Below are positions 1 through 7,724 of a stretch of DNA of 32,487 nt, piece by piece. Under the pieces are notes generated by a model. It did no database searches, was not told the origin of the DNA, and saw nothing but the letters and a program-made list of their open reading frames with translations. The DNA is from an uncultured Clostridia bacterium (GTDB taxonomy: Bacteria; Bacillota; Clostridia; Oscillospirales; Oscillospiraceae): positions 1 to 32,487 of the forward strand of contig CAMFAL010000014.1 of assembly GCA_945948185.1 (NCBI GenBank). Direction: 5' to 3'. The first letter of the stretch is position 1. Each line of letters starts with the position of its first letter. A program made the position numbers and the translations under genes.

Positions 1-16
1 TCCTATTATACCAGAA

Positions 17-42
17 GAACCTCGCCACCGGCGAGGTTCTTT
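17..42. terminator. Hairpin, possible bidirectional terminator
   Basis: A perfect 10-bp stem (17-26 with 30-39) closes a 3-base loop. A short T run follows on the plus strand and TTCTTC on the minus strand. It lies downstream of the minus-strand penicillin-binding protein gene and could end that transcript or one entering from the left. Confidence 0.5.
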
Positions 43-51
43 GACAAGCTG

Positions 52-87
52 AGCCGCTGTGTACTGAGTACACAGCGGCTGTTTTTT
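52..87 (+). terminator. Rho-independent terminator of a gene left of the window
   Basis: A 12-bp GC-rich stem (52-63 with 69-80) is followed directly by GTTTTTT on the plus strand. The U tract is on the plus strand, so it best ends a transcript entering from the left. It abuts the stop codon of the convergent PBP gene. Confidence 0.75.
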
Positions 88-1453
88 AATAGCCATTGAC
101 CATAATATCCAGGACCCGGCCTGCCACAGTGCCGGCCACAGAGCTTCCGCCGCCGCCGTTTTCCACCAGGACCACAAATGCATAGGGCGTATCCTCGTTC
201 CGAAGGAACCCTGCGAACCAGGCGTGGGGCGTCTTTCCCTCACCCACCTCGGCGGTGCCGGACTTGGCGCAGATCTCCATGTTGGGGAACCGCTTGGTAC
301 CGTAGGTCTTTTCCACGTTGTCCGCCATCATGTCCGCCAAAATGCCGGCGGTCTTTCCCGAGACCAGTGTCCCGGTCTTGCGGGTCAGATGGGGCAAGGA
401 CGGGAGCCCCAAGGAATTAACCGTCTTTTCAATCAGATAGGGCTGTGCGGCCCTGCCGCCGTTTGCGATGGCGCCCATGTAGACCATCAGAGCGCAGGGG
501 TTCACCTGGTCCTTGTACTGGCCCACACCGGCCCAGCCCAGAGAGCCGTCCGTGATGTTCTCCCAGGAGAAGGAGCCTTTGGCGGTGGGGAGGCCGTCGA
601 CGGAATAAATGTCCGTCAGCCCTGCTTTTTCTGTGTACTTCCGCATGGTCTCGGCCCCCAGCTCCACGGCGATCTGGGCAAAGGCCACATTGCAGGAGTT
701 GGCAAAGGTGTCGCCAATGTGCTGCTCCCCATGGGTACCGGAGCAGACGATGGTCTCATCTCCGATCTGGACGCTGCCCTGGCAGGTCCAGGTGCGATCC
801 TGGATATCTGGGATCTCCTCCAGAGCCGCCGCCAGGGTCACCGTCTTATAGACGGAGCCGGGAGTGAAGTCGGAGGACAGAAAGCGATTCAGATAGGCGC
901 CCTTGTAACGGTCGTTGGTCTCGATATCTCCGGGAACGTTCAGGGGGTCATAGCTGGGCGCCGAGACCATGCACAGCACCTCACCGGTCTTGTAGTTATA
1001 CACGGCCACGGTACCCGCATGGCCGTTCAGAGCCTGATAGGCCTCGTAATTGTACCGGGCGTCGATGGTCAGGTACAGCTCTGAGCCCCGCTCCGCGCCG
1101 AAGGCGCCGTTCAGTAAGCTGTATCCCGTCAGCTTGTCGGCAAAGGCGTTGAGGGCGCCCGTGCCGATGCTTCCTTGCAAGTCACCCACCGCATGGAGGG
1201 TGGCCTTTCGGACGGTCTCATTCTCATAATAGGTGCGTTTTCCGTCCTTCACCTCGGACAGCACATCCCCGTCCCGGTCCAGCACGGTCCCTGCCGCCAG
1301 AACACCGTTGGTATCGTAAAGGTGCCGGTTGAAAGCAGAGGACGCCCAACTGCCGCCATCCAGAAAATAGCGGATCAGAAAGAATCCCAGGCCCGCCGCC
1401 AACAGCAGGGCCAGCACAGCGCAGACCACTGCCCGCCGCTCAATCTTCTTCAT
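86..1453 (-). CDS. Class B penicillin-binding protein (PbpA/FtsI-like transpeptidase)
   Basis: Peptidoglycan D,D-transpeptidase anchored in the membrane and acting outside it. Residues ~9-30 form one membrane segment. The three transpeptidase motifs are present: SVYK with the active serine at about 200, SCN at about 253 and KSGT at about 397. At 455 residues it is shorter than PBP2 or SpoVD and close in size to actinobacterial PbpA, with only a small N-terminal domain. An in-frame start eight codons upstream exists, but the ATG at 1453 has AGGAGG seven bases before it. The gene overlaps the 3' end of the FHA-RodA gene by 14 bp, so the two are translationally coupled and probably form a glycosyltransferase/transpeptidase pair. 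Whether it serves elongation, division or sporulation cannot be told from sequence. Confidence 0.9.
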   Translation of the reverse strand: MKKIERRAVVCAVLALLLAAGLGFFLIRYFLDGGSWASSAFNRHLYDTNGVLAAGTVLDRDGDVLSEVKDGKRTYYENETVRKATLHAVGDLQGSIGTGALNAFADKLTGYSLLNGAFGAERGSELYLTIDARYNYEAYQALNGHAGTVAVYNYKTGEVLCMVSAPSYDPLNVPGDIETNDRYKGAYLNRFLSSDFTPGSVYKTVTLAAALEEIPDIQDRTWTCQGSVQIGDETIVCSGTHGEQHIGDTFANSCNVAFAQIAVELGAETMRKYTEKAGLTDIYSVDGLPTAKGSFSWENITDGSLGWAGVGQYKDQVNPCALMVYMGAIANGGRAAQPYLIEKTVNSLGLPSLPHLTRKTGTLVSGKTAGILADMMADNVEKTYGTKRFPNMEICAKSGTAEVGEGKTPHAWFAGFLRNEDTPYAFVVLVENGGGGSSVAGTVAGRVLDIMVNGY

Positions 1454-3260
1454 GATCCGCCTCCTGTTCTTCCCCAAAGGGGTCCTCCACCGCCTCCGCC
1501 ATCCGGCGGGCCTCCTCCGTCAGCTGCCGCTGGGGCTTTCGCTGGATGGCGAAGCTGGCGTTCTCCCGGGTGTCCGTGGCCTTCAGGAAGGCCAGCAGGC
1601 CCCAGACAGACATCATGGCAGAGCCGCCGTTGGATACAAATGGAAAGGTCACGCCTGTCAGGGGCAGCAGGTCCACGGAGCCAAACACGTTCAGGCAGGT
1701 CTGGAACACCAGCAGGGACCCAGCCGCACAGGCGGCGATGATGTAATAGCTGCTGCGGCCCACCCGGCAGGCCCGCACCGCGAAAATCGCCAGGGTAATG
1801 ATGCCTACCACCGCCAGCACGGCGATCAGCAGCCCCCACTCCTCGCACAGCATACCAAATACCAGGTCCGTATCCGCCGCGGGAATGCGGTGGAGCCAGC
1901 CGTTGCCGCCACCCATGCCCAGCAAGCCGCCGGAGGCCGCCGCGGACATAGTGCGGGTCTGTTGGTATCCAGTGGTGGAGGCCGCCTCCCAGGCGTGGCC
2001 CCAGGAGGCAAAGCGGCTGAGGATGTATGGCTTGAAGGTCACGATGATACCCGCGCCGAACACCGCGCCGCCGCAGATCAAGGTCAGGGTGGCCCAGTCT
2101 CCGGACCGGAGGTAGGCGATCACCAGGAAGGTCACGAAGAAGATGGCCGCCGTACCGAAGTCGCTCATGAGACCCAGCAGTCCGATACACACGCCGGTCA
2201 GCAGAATGAACAGAGTAATGTTGCGCTTGTGGAACAGCCGCTCCAACGTAGCGGAACCAGCAAAGATATAGCAGATCTTGGCAATCTCCGAGGGCTGGAA
2301 GGACAGTCCGCCGATGGAGATCCAGTTGACGGCACCGTACTTGGCATTGCCCAGCACCAGCGTGATACCCAGCAGGCCCATGGCAGCGGCCGCCATGCAC
2401 CAGCGGCTTTTCCGCACCCGGCCCAGGTCCCGCAGGAACAGGCCCAGTACCAGGAACAGCACCAATCCCAACACGATGGCAGCGAACTGCTTGAACAGAC
2501 TTCCCGGCGCACTGGAGGCCGTCACCGCCAGGGACAGCGTAGACAGGAAAAAGGCGATGGTCTCCATCTCAAAGCCCACGCAGTGGGTACACCGCAGAAT
2601 GATGGCGTACAGCCACATAACCGCCGTCAGGCCCAGGAAAGACAACGGCACCCATACGCTGGCTTCCGTCCCCTCCGCGATAACCAATTGCAGGCAGGCC
2701 AGCACCTGAAACACCGTCAGCCATAAAAAGGAAGGCCACATGGCGGCAGGCCGCTCCGCCAGGCGCTTTCTCTCCAGCTCCTCCCGCTCCGCCACCGTCT
2801 GGGGCAGGAACACCAGGGGGACGCCTCCCAGGGTGATGGTATCTCCCAACTTAACCGGGGCGGAACCATCCACGGCCTCCCCATTCACCAGAGTGCCGCC
2901 CTTGGAGCCCAGGTCATATACCGTCCACTCCCCTGTCTCCCCCCGGCACAGAGCGGCGTGCTGCCGGGAAATGCTGGGGTAGTTCAGATAGACATCCGCC
3001 GTCTTTCCCCGGCCGATGATATTCTCCCAGTGGGTCAGCAGAAGCGGGGTGCCATTGGGCAGGCTCAACTGTCCCCAGGTCTCCGGGGTGTGGGGGATCC
3101 GCAGCAGGGACCGCACGGCACGGTACAGGATCAGCACAGCCAGCACCGGGAACAGAAAGCGGACGATGGCCGTATACCAGGCGCCCGCCAGGGGATTGGC
3201 TGCCAGCCACGCCGTTACGGCATTCAGCGCCGCCTGGAAAGGCGCCGTCACCAGTTCCAT
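1440..3260 (-). CDS. FHA domain fused to FtsW/RodA/SpoVE-family glycosyltransferase
   Basis: A 606-residue membrane protein. A membrane segment near residues 25-45 precedes an FHA phosphothreonine-binding domain (about 70-145), shown by IGRG at ~82, SISRQH and the downstream GGTLVNG. The rest (about 190-580) is a polytopic SEDS domain with GGLSFQPSEIAK and the C-terminal signature SNGGSAMM. SEDS proteins polymerise lipid II together with a class B PBP; the overlapping downstream gene encodes one. Actinobacteria keep FHA proteins, RodA and PbpA as separate neighbours, so this is a fused version of the same theme. The fusion suggests control by Ser/Thr phosphorylation (inference). The ATG at 3260 has AGGAGG eight bases upstream; the open frame extends 32 codons further without a ribosome site. 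Confidence 0.92.
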   Translation of the reverse strand: MELVTAPFQAALNAVTAWLAANPLAGAWYTAIVRFLFPVLAVLILYRAVRSLLRIPHTPETWGQLSLPNGTPLLLTHWENIIGRGKTADVYLNYPSISRQHAALCRGETGEWTVYDLGSKGGTLVNGEAVDGSAPVKLGDTITLGGVPLVFLPQTVAEREELERKRLAERPAAMWPSFLWLTVFQVLACLQLVIAEGTEASVWVPLSFLGLTAVMWLYAIILRCTHCVGFEMETIAFFLSTLSLAVTASSAPGSLFKQFAAIVLGLVLFLVLGLFLRDLGRVRKSRWCMAAAAMGLLGITLVLGNAKYGAVNWISIGGLSFQPSEIAKICYIFAGSATLERLFHKRNITLFILLTGVCIGLLGLMSDFGTAAIFFVTFLVIAYLRSGDWATLTLICGGAVFGAGIIVTFKPYILSRFASWGHAWEAASTTGYQQTRTMSAAASGGLLGMGGGNGWLHRIPAADTDLVFGMLCEEWGLLIAVLAVVGIITLAIFAVRACRVGRSSYYIIAACAAGSLLVFQTCLNVFGSVDLLPLTGVTFPFVSNGGSAMMSVWGLLAFLKATDTRENASFAIQRKPQRQLTEEARRMAEAVEDPFGEEQEADHEED

Positions 3261-3293
3261 ACGCACAGCCTCCTTTTTTGAAAAATTAGAGTT

Positions 3294-3322
3294 AGTATAG
3301 CACTTTTTCATCCGGATGTACA
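3294..3322 (-). promoter_or_regulatory. Probable promoter of the FHA-RodA/PBP operon
   Basis: On the minus strand TGTACA (3317-3322) and TATACT (3294-3299) are separated by 17 bp, about 35 bases upstream of the FHA-RodA start. The -10 is good and the -35 is weak. Confidence 0.45.
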
Positions 3323-3383
3323 GTGTTCCGCCACCTATATACAAAAAGCGGTTCAAAAGTGCGGTGAAATTTCACTTTTTCTC

Positions 3384-3412
3384 TTGACCTGCCGTATAAA
3401 ATCCATTAAACT
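3384..3412 (+). promoter_or_regulatory. Probable sigma-A promoter of the radical SAM gene
   Basis: TTGACC (3384-3389) and TAAACT (3407-3412) with a 17-bp spacer. The predicted transcript has a leader of about 70 nt. Confidence 0.55.
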
Positions 3413-3487
3413 AAATAAGTGTGCAATATCGCGGACGGTGCCGTGCGCCGTCTCCCCATATATATTACGAAAGGCCGATCGATCATC

Positions 3488-4372
3488 ATGAAACATCCCT
3501 ACAAGACGCGTGAAGGCGGCGCCACGGTGACTGTTTTTGTCCCCTATGACTGCAATAACCACTGCCCCTTCTGCATCAACAAAGGCGAGTACGCGGATCT
3601 GACGGGCTTCTCTCTGGAAAAGATCTGCCAGAGCATCCGCCGGATGGACGCCATCACCCCTTACTGTGATTTTGTGTTTACCGGCGGCGAGCCCTTTGCC
3701 GACATCGCAAAGCTCCAGACCATGCTGGACCAGATCCCCACCACCCACAAGGTCTACATCAACACTACCCTGCCGGTGTCTGAGACCCAGTCCGAGGAGG
3801 ATATCCTGGCTTTTGCTGAGCGCAACAAGCACAAGATTACCTGCATCAATGTCTCCCGCCACATGCAGAAGTACGTGGTGGAGTCCAACGACGACCTGCT
3901 GGCCCGGCTGCCGGTGCCCTTCCGGGTCAACTGCGTACTGTACAAGAATTATCCTGCCGAGGGGCTGGTGCCCTACATGGAGCGGTTTTTGAAGCTCCCC
4001 GGCGCCTCCATCCAGTTCCGGTTTGACTACACCGCCACCACTCCCGAAAACCTCTATGAGGAGGAGGGGGACAAGATTCTCCACGATCTGAAGCAGGTGG
4101 CCCGGTATACCGGTCTGGACGGCTGCCGGATGCGCTGCGGCTTCCACTTTGATTACAAGGGCATGGAGCTGACCTACCACAAGACCCTGCCCTACTCCAC
4201 CATTGTGGAAACGGACCCCAAGGACGGCGTGACCTATGACATTCTGTACGATATCCTCATCAAGCAGAACGGCGATATTCACTCCGACTGGACCGGCGTC
4301 ATGATGGATGTGGACGCCTATGAAAAGGTCGTTTTCGAACCCCACGACTTGAAGTGGCTGGAAAGAGTCTGA
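3488..4372 (+). CDS. Radical SAM protein of unknown substrate
   Basis: A 294-residue protein with the radical SAM cluster CNNHCPFC (Cys22, Cys26, Cys29, CxxxCxxC) binding a [4Fe-4S] cluster and S-adenosylmethionine, and the GGEP motif at 66-69 that contacts SAM. There is no typical SPASM or twitch cysteine set at the C terminus; only CRMRC near the end of the barrel stands out. The substrate is not recognisable. It is monocistronic, with its own promoter and terminator, and no precursor peptide gene lies beside it. The first ATG with a family-like N terminus is 3488; its ribosome site (GAAAGG, about 13 bases upstream) is weak, and the open frame runs 23 codons further upstream. Confidence 0.85.
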   Translation: MKHPYKTREGGATVTVFVPYDCNNHCPFCINKGEYADLTGFSLEKICQSIRRMDAITPYCDFVFTGGEPFADIAKLQTMLDQIPTTHKVYINTTLPVSETQSEEDILAFAERNKHKITCINVSRHMQKYVVESNDDLLARLPVPFRVNCVLYKNYPAEGLVPYMERFLKLPGASIQFRFDYTATTPENLYEEEGDKILHDLKQVARYTGLDGCRMRCGFHFDYKGMELTYHKTLPYSTIVETDPKDGVTYDILYDILIKQNGDIHSDWTGVMMDVDAYEKVVFEPHDLKWLERV

Positions 4373-4381
4373 TTTTTTGAA

Positions 4382-4410
4382 AAGCGGCGGACAATTCCGC
4401 CGCTTTTTTC
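4382..4410 (+). terminator. Terminator after the radical SAM gene
   Basis: A 9-bp stem AAGCGGCGG/CCGCCGCTT with a 6-base loop is followed by a T tract, 10 bases after the stop codon. Confidence 0.85.
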
Positions 4411-4426
4411 ATCAGGAGGCACTGTT

Positions 4427-5344
4427 ATGAAAGAGATCAAAACCGTGGGCATCATCGGCCTGGGAGCCTTGGGCACCCTGTATGCCCATCTGCTGGCGAA
4501 GGGCCTGGGCCGGGATCAGGTGCTGGTGCTTGCAGATCAGGCCCGGGTGGAGCGCTACCGCCGGGAAGGCGTCACCTTCAACGGCCAGCTCTGTGACTTC
4601 AACTATACGGACGCCGCCTCCGTGACGGAGCCGGCAGACCTGCTGCTGTTTGCCGTGAAATTCGGTGGACTGGAGAATGCCATCGCCTCCTGCCGTCATC
4701 TGGTGGGGCCGGAGACCACCTTAGTCTCGGTCCTCAACGGTATCGCCAGCGAACCCATGCTGGGAGAGGCCTTCTCTCCGGAGCAGGTGGTCTGGTGCGT
4801 GGCCCAGAAGATGGCCGCCCGCAAGGAGGGCAATCACGCAGAGGCAGACCCACTGGGAGAGCTTGCCCTGGGCGTTCCCGCCGGAACAAACCCGGCCCAC
4901 CTGAAGCGGCTGACGGCATTTTTTGACCGCATCCGGTTTCCCTATTCCCTGCCCGCCGATATCCGCACCCACCTGTGGAGCAAGCTGCTGTGCAACACCG
5001 GCTGCAACCAGACCACTATGGTGTTCCAGTGCGGCTACGGCGGCCTGCAGCTTCCCGGCAAGGCCCGGGATACCATGCTGGGCGCCATGCGGGAGGTAGT
5101 GGCTGTCGCCAACGCCGAGGGCATCTCCCTGTCAGAGCGGGATGTGGAAAGCTGGGTGTCCATCATCGACAGCTTCCCACCGGAGGGGATGACCTCCATG
5201 CGGCAGGACAGCCTGGCCCACCGAAAAAGCGAAGTAGAGCTGTTTGCGGGCACCGTCCGCCGACTGGCGGCAAAGCATAGCATTGCCGTTCCCGTCAACG
5301 ACTGGCTCTATGCACAGATTCAGGCCATGGAGGCCGCATACTGA
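4427..5344 (+). CDS. Ketopantoate reductase family protein (2-dehydropantoate 2-reductase)
   Basis: NADPH-dependent reductase of the ApbA/PanE family (305 residues), which reduces 2-dehydropantoate to pantoate on the way to pantothenate and CoA. The N-terminal Rossmann motif GLGALG is at 11-16 and a conserved lysine lies in FAVKFGG near residue 70. The C-terminal helical domain is full length. AGGAGG lies 7 bases before the ATG. No other pantothenate genes are adjacent, and this family includes paralogues acting on other 2-keto acids, so the family call is firm and the exact substrate is not. Confidence 0.85.
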   Translation: MKEIKTVGIIGLGALGTLYAHLLAKGLGRDQVLVLADQARVERYRREGVTFNGQLCDFNYTDAASVTEPADLLLFAVKFGGLENAIASCRHLVGPETTLVSVLNGIASEPMLGEAFSPEQVVWCVAQKMAARKEGNHAEADPLGELALGVPAGTNPAHLKRLTAFFDRIRFPYSLPADIRTHLWSKLLCNTGCNQTTMVFQCGYGGLQLPGKARDTMLGAMREVVAVANAEGISLSERDVESWVSIIDSFPPEGMTSMRQDSLAHRKSEVELFAGTVRRLAAKHSIAVPVNDWLYAQIQAMEAAY

Positions 5345-5347
5345 CAG

Positions 5348-5391
5348 AATGTTCCCGTGAAAATGCCTCATTTTCACGGGAACATTTTTTT
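5348..5391. terminator. Strong terminator between convergent genes
   Basis: An 18-bp near-perfect stem (5348-5365 with 5369-5386) with a CCT loop is followed by a run of T on the plus strand. It ends the ketopantoate reductase transcript; the minus-strand deacetylase gene ends 30 bases away. Confidence 0.85.
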
Positions 5392-5420
5392 CATTCATCC
5401 GTCTGTATCAACAAATGACT

Positions 5421-6284
5421 TCACCGTACTGCCTCCGACAGAGCCGGCGGGCAGCGGAAGTAATCATAGTTGTAGAGGCGATTTGGCTCCAGTGTGTCCC
5501 CGAACCGGAGCGTGATCAGCTCCGACACCGTCACCAGCTGGTATCCCTGCTCCTGAAGCCAGGGGACCAGGGTTCGGGTGGCCTCCACGGAGCTCTCATA
5601 GATGCTGTGAAGCAAAATCACCTGTCCGTCCAAATCGCCAATACCTTGTACATGAGCCACCACCTGTTCCACATCCCGAAGCTTCCAATCCTGTGGATCC
5701 ACGGACCAGGTGACGATGCTGTAACCGGAATCGGTTTTCAGCGCCTTACTAGTTGCGCCGTAAGGCGGCCGCAGCAGGGTGGGCACGGTACCCAACACTT
5801 CCTCAAAGGCTACGTCTGCCGCCGCCAAGTCCACCTCCAGGGCCTCAGGGTCCAGCTTCCCCAGATTGGCATGGCGGTTGGAGTGGCTACCGATCTCACA
5901 GCCCAGTTTTTCGGCCCGGCGTACTGCCTCCGGGGCGCTGGACAATTTCTGTCCCACCTCGAAGAAGGTGGCCACAGCTCCGTTCTCCTCCAGAATATCC
6001 AGGAGCTGGTCTGTATAGACCGGATGGGGACCATCATCAAAGGTCAGAGCCACCATAGGCCGGCTGGGTTCCACAGTCCGTGCCGGATCCTCCGGCTCCC
6101 TTTCAGTTTCTTCTCCTGTCTCCTCCGTCCCAGTTTCCTCCGGCTGGAAAGGATCAGGCAGGACGGTGACAGTTGGCAAAGTCTCCGCTGGCTGCGGGTC
6201 CATCTGGACAGACCGGGCCGGGATTACGGTGCCCCGCAGATTGAGCGATACCACCATCAGCAGCGCCAAGAGTATTTTTTTCAT
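5421..6284 (-). CDS. Exported polysaccharide deacetylase (NodB domain)
   Basis: Predicted extracellular metal-dependent deacetylase of carbohydrate esterase family 4 (287 residues), likely acting on peptidoglycan or another N-acetylated glycan. A hydrophobic N terminus (about 3-15) is a signal peptide or anchor, followed by an acidic, Pro/Glu/Thr-rich linker (about 28-75). The NodB motifs are complete: TFDDGP at 81-86 (catalytic and metal Asp), HSNRH at 134-138 (metal His pair), RPPYG and the late LLHS. The start at 6284 has GGAGAG about 7 bases upstream; seven upstream codons are open but lack a ribosome site. It is monocistronic. The PdaA/PgdA subtype cannot be resolved. Confidence 0.9.
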   Translation of the reverse strand: MKKILLALLMVVSLNLRGTVIPARSVQMDPQPAETLPTVTVLPDPFQPEETGTEETGEETEREPEDPARTVEPSRPMVALTFDDGPHPVYTDQLLDILEENGAVATFFEVGQKLSSAPEAVRRAEKLGCEIGSHSNRHANLGKLDPEALEVDLAAADVAFEEVLGTVPTLLRPPYGATSKALKTDSGYSIVTWSVDPQDWKLRDVEQVVAHVQGIGDLDGQVILLHSIYESSVEATRTLVPWLQEQGYQLVTVSELITLRFGDTLEPNRLYNYDYFRCPPALSEAVR

Positions 6285-6363
6285 AAGAATCTCTCCACCC
6301 TCCAATACCTGTTTACTGAGACCATCCTATGAAAATTTTTTCGGAATGTCGTGGCATTTTCGG

Positions 6364-6392
6364 ATACAAATGGTGTCAAAAAAGTATATAAT
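6364..6392 (+). promoter_or_regulatory. Probable promoter of the serpin gene
   Basis: A consensus TATAAT at 6387-6392 lies about 50 bases before the start codon. The upstream hexamer at the expected spacing (ATACAA, or GATACA with 18 bp) is poor, so the -10 carries the call. Confidence 0.5.
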
Positions 6393-6443
6393 AGGAACAA
6401 ATTATGACAACCTGTTTCACATCAGCAAAAAGGAGGCTGCTCC

Positions 6444-7679
6444 ATGAAGAAAAAACTGCTGTTATTGTTTCTCTGCGCCTGCCTACTGGCAGGGAGCCTC
6501 TCCAGCTGCGGCGGAAAACGGGACCTGATGCAGGGTGTTACCCCCGCCGCCGTCTCCGACACAGCCATTCCTGCCAATGGAGCCGAAGCCGCCTCCGGGC
6601 TGGCCCTCCGGCTGCTGCGGCAGGAGATGGAAAATGGGGAGCCCAACGTCCTGCTGTCCCCCCTGTCCATTCTCTGCGCCCTGTCCATGACGGCCAACGG
6701 TGCCAGAGGCGAGACTCTTGCCCAGATGGAGCAGGTCCTGGGACTGCCAGTGGAGTCCATGAACGCCTATCTGCTGGCCTACCGAAAGGCTCTCCCCGGC
6801 GAAAAAAAGTGCCGGATCTCCCTGGCCAATTCCATCTGGTTCAAGGACGACGACTCCCCCACTGTGGAGGAGGATTTTCTGAAAAGCAATGCCGCCTGGT
6901 ATGACGCGGACCTCTATCAGCTGCCCTTTAACAGTGCCGCCTGCAAGGCCATCAACGATTGGGTGCGCAAGGAGACCGGCGGCATGATCCCGGAAATTCT
7001 CCAGAAAATATCGCCGGATGCCGCCATGTACCTCATCAACGCTCTGGCCTTTGAAGCGGAATGGGCGCGCATTTACCAGGAAAGCAGCATCCGGGACGGC
7101 GTGTTCACTGCGGAGGACGGCCGTCAGCAGGACGTACAGATGATGTACTCCGAGGAATCCCGCTATCTGGAGACCGGGACCGCTGTGGGCTTCCTGAAAT
7201 ACTATGACGGAAGGAACTGCGCCTTTGCGGCCCTGCTGCCCAAGGAGGGCGTTTCCCTGGCGGAGTGTGTGGATTCCCTCGCCGGAGAGCAGCTCCATGA
7301 GCTGCTGGCAAACCCGGAAACGGCGGAAGTCCGGGCAGCCATCCCAAAATTCGAGAGCACTTATGAAACAAACCTGTGCGATACTCTGGAAGCACTGGGG
7401 ATGACGGACGCCTTCGACGGACAGCTGGCGGACTTCTCCGGCATCGGCAGCTCCGCGGAAGGGAACCTCACCATCAGCCAGGTCCTCCACAAAACCCGCA
7501 TCACCGTGGATGAACGGGGCACCAAGGCTGGGGCCGCCACAGCAGTGGTGCTGGAGCCCACCTCCGAGCCGCCGTCGGAGCCCAAGGTGGTCCAACTGGA
7601 CCGCCCCTTCCTCTACCTGCTGATCGACTGCCAGGACCAGCTCCCCATCTTCATCGGCACAGTAACGGCCATGGAATAA
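6444..7679 (+). CDS. Serpin-family protease inhibitor, predicted lipoprotein
   Basis: A 411-residue serpin tethered outside the cell. The signal peptide ends in the lipobox LSSC (Cys22). Serpin hallmarks are in order: a segment reading NVLLSPLSI, the strand LANSIWF, INALAFEAEW, the hinge of the reactive loop (VDERGTKAGAATAV, from about 355) and the C-terminal DRPFLYLL and IGTV. The small residues in the hinge predict an inhibitory serpin able to insert its loop. Counting from the hinge puts P1 near Thr373, but the loop is about four residues longer than in alpha-1-antitrypsin and is rich in Pro, Glu and Ser, so P1 is uncertain. Related gut Firmicute serpins inhibit neutrophil serine proteases; that role here is inference. 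AGGAGG lies 7 bases before the ATG. Confidence 0.92.
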   Translation: MKKKLLLLFLCACLLAGSLSSCGGKRDLMQGVTPAAVSDTAIPANGAEAASGLALRLLRQEMENGEPNVLLSPLSILCALSMTANGARGETLAQMEQVLGLPVESMNAYLLAYRKALPGEKKCRISLANSIWFKDDDSPTVEEDFLKSNAAWYDADLYQLPFNSAACKAINDWVRKETGGMIPEILQKISPDAAMYLINALAFEAEWARIYQESSIRDGVFTAEDGRQQDVQMMYSEESRYLETGTAVGFLKYYDGRNCAFAALLPKEGVSLAECVDSLAGEQLHELLANPETAEVRAAIPKFESTYETNLCDTLEALGMTDAFDGQLADFSGIGSSAEGNLTISQVLHKTRITVDERGTKAGAATAVVLEPTSEPPSEPKVVQLDRPFLYLLIDCQDQLPIFIGTVTAME

Positions 7680-7681
7680 GC

Positions 7682-7722
7682 AAAATAACACCGGCACTTT
7701 TTGAAGTACCGGTGTTATTTTA
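7682..7722. terminator. Bidirectional terminator between serpin and selD
   Basis: A 13-bp stem AAAATAACACCGG/CCGGTGTTATTTT, extended past one mismatch by four more pairs, gives A and T runs on both sides. It can therefore end both convergent transcripts. Confidence 0.85.
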
Positions 7723-7724
7723 CG

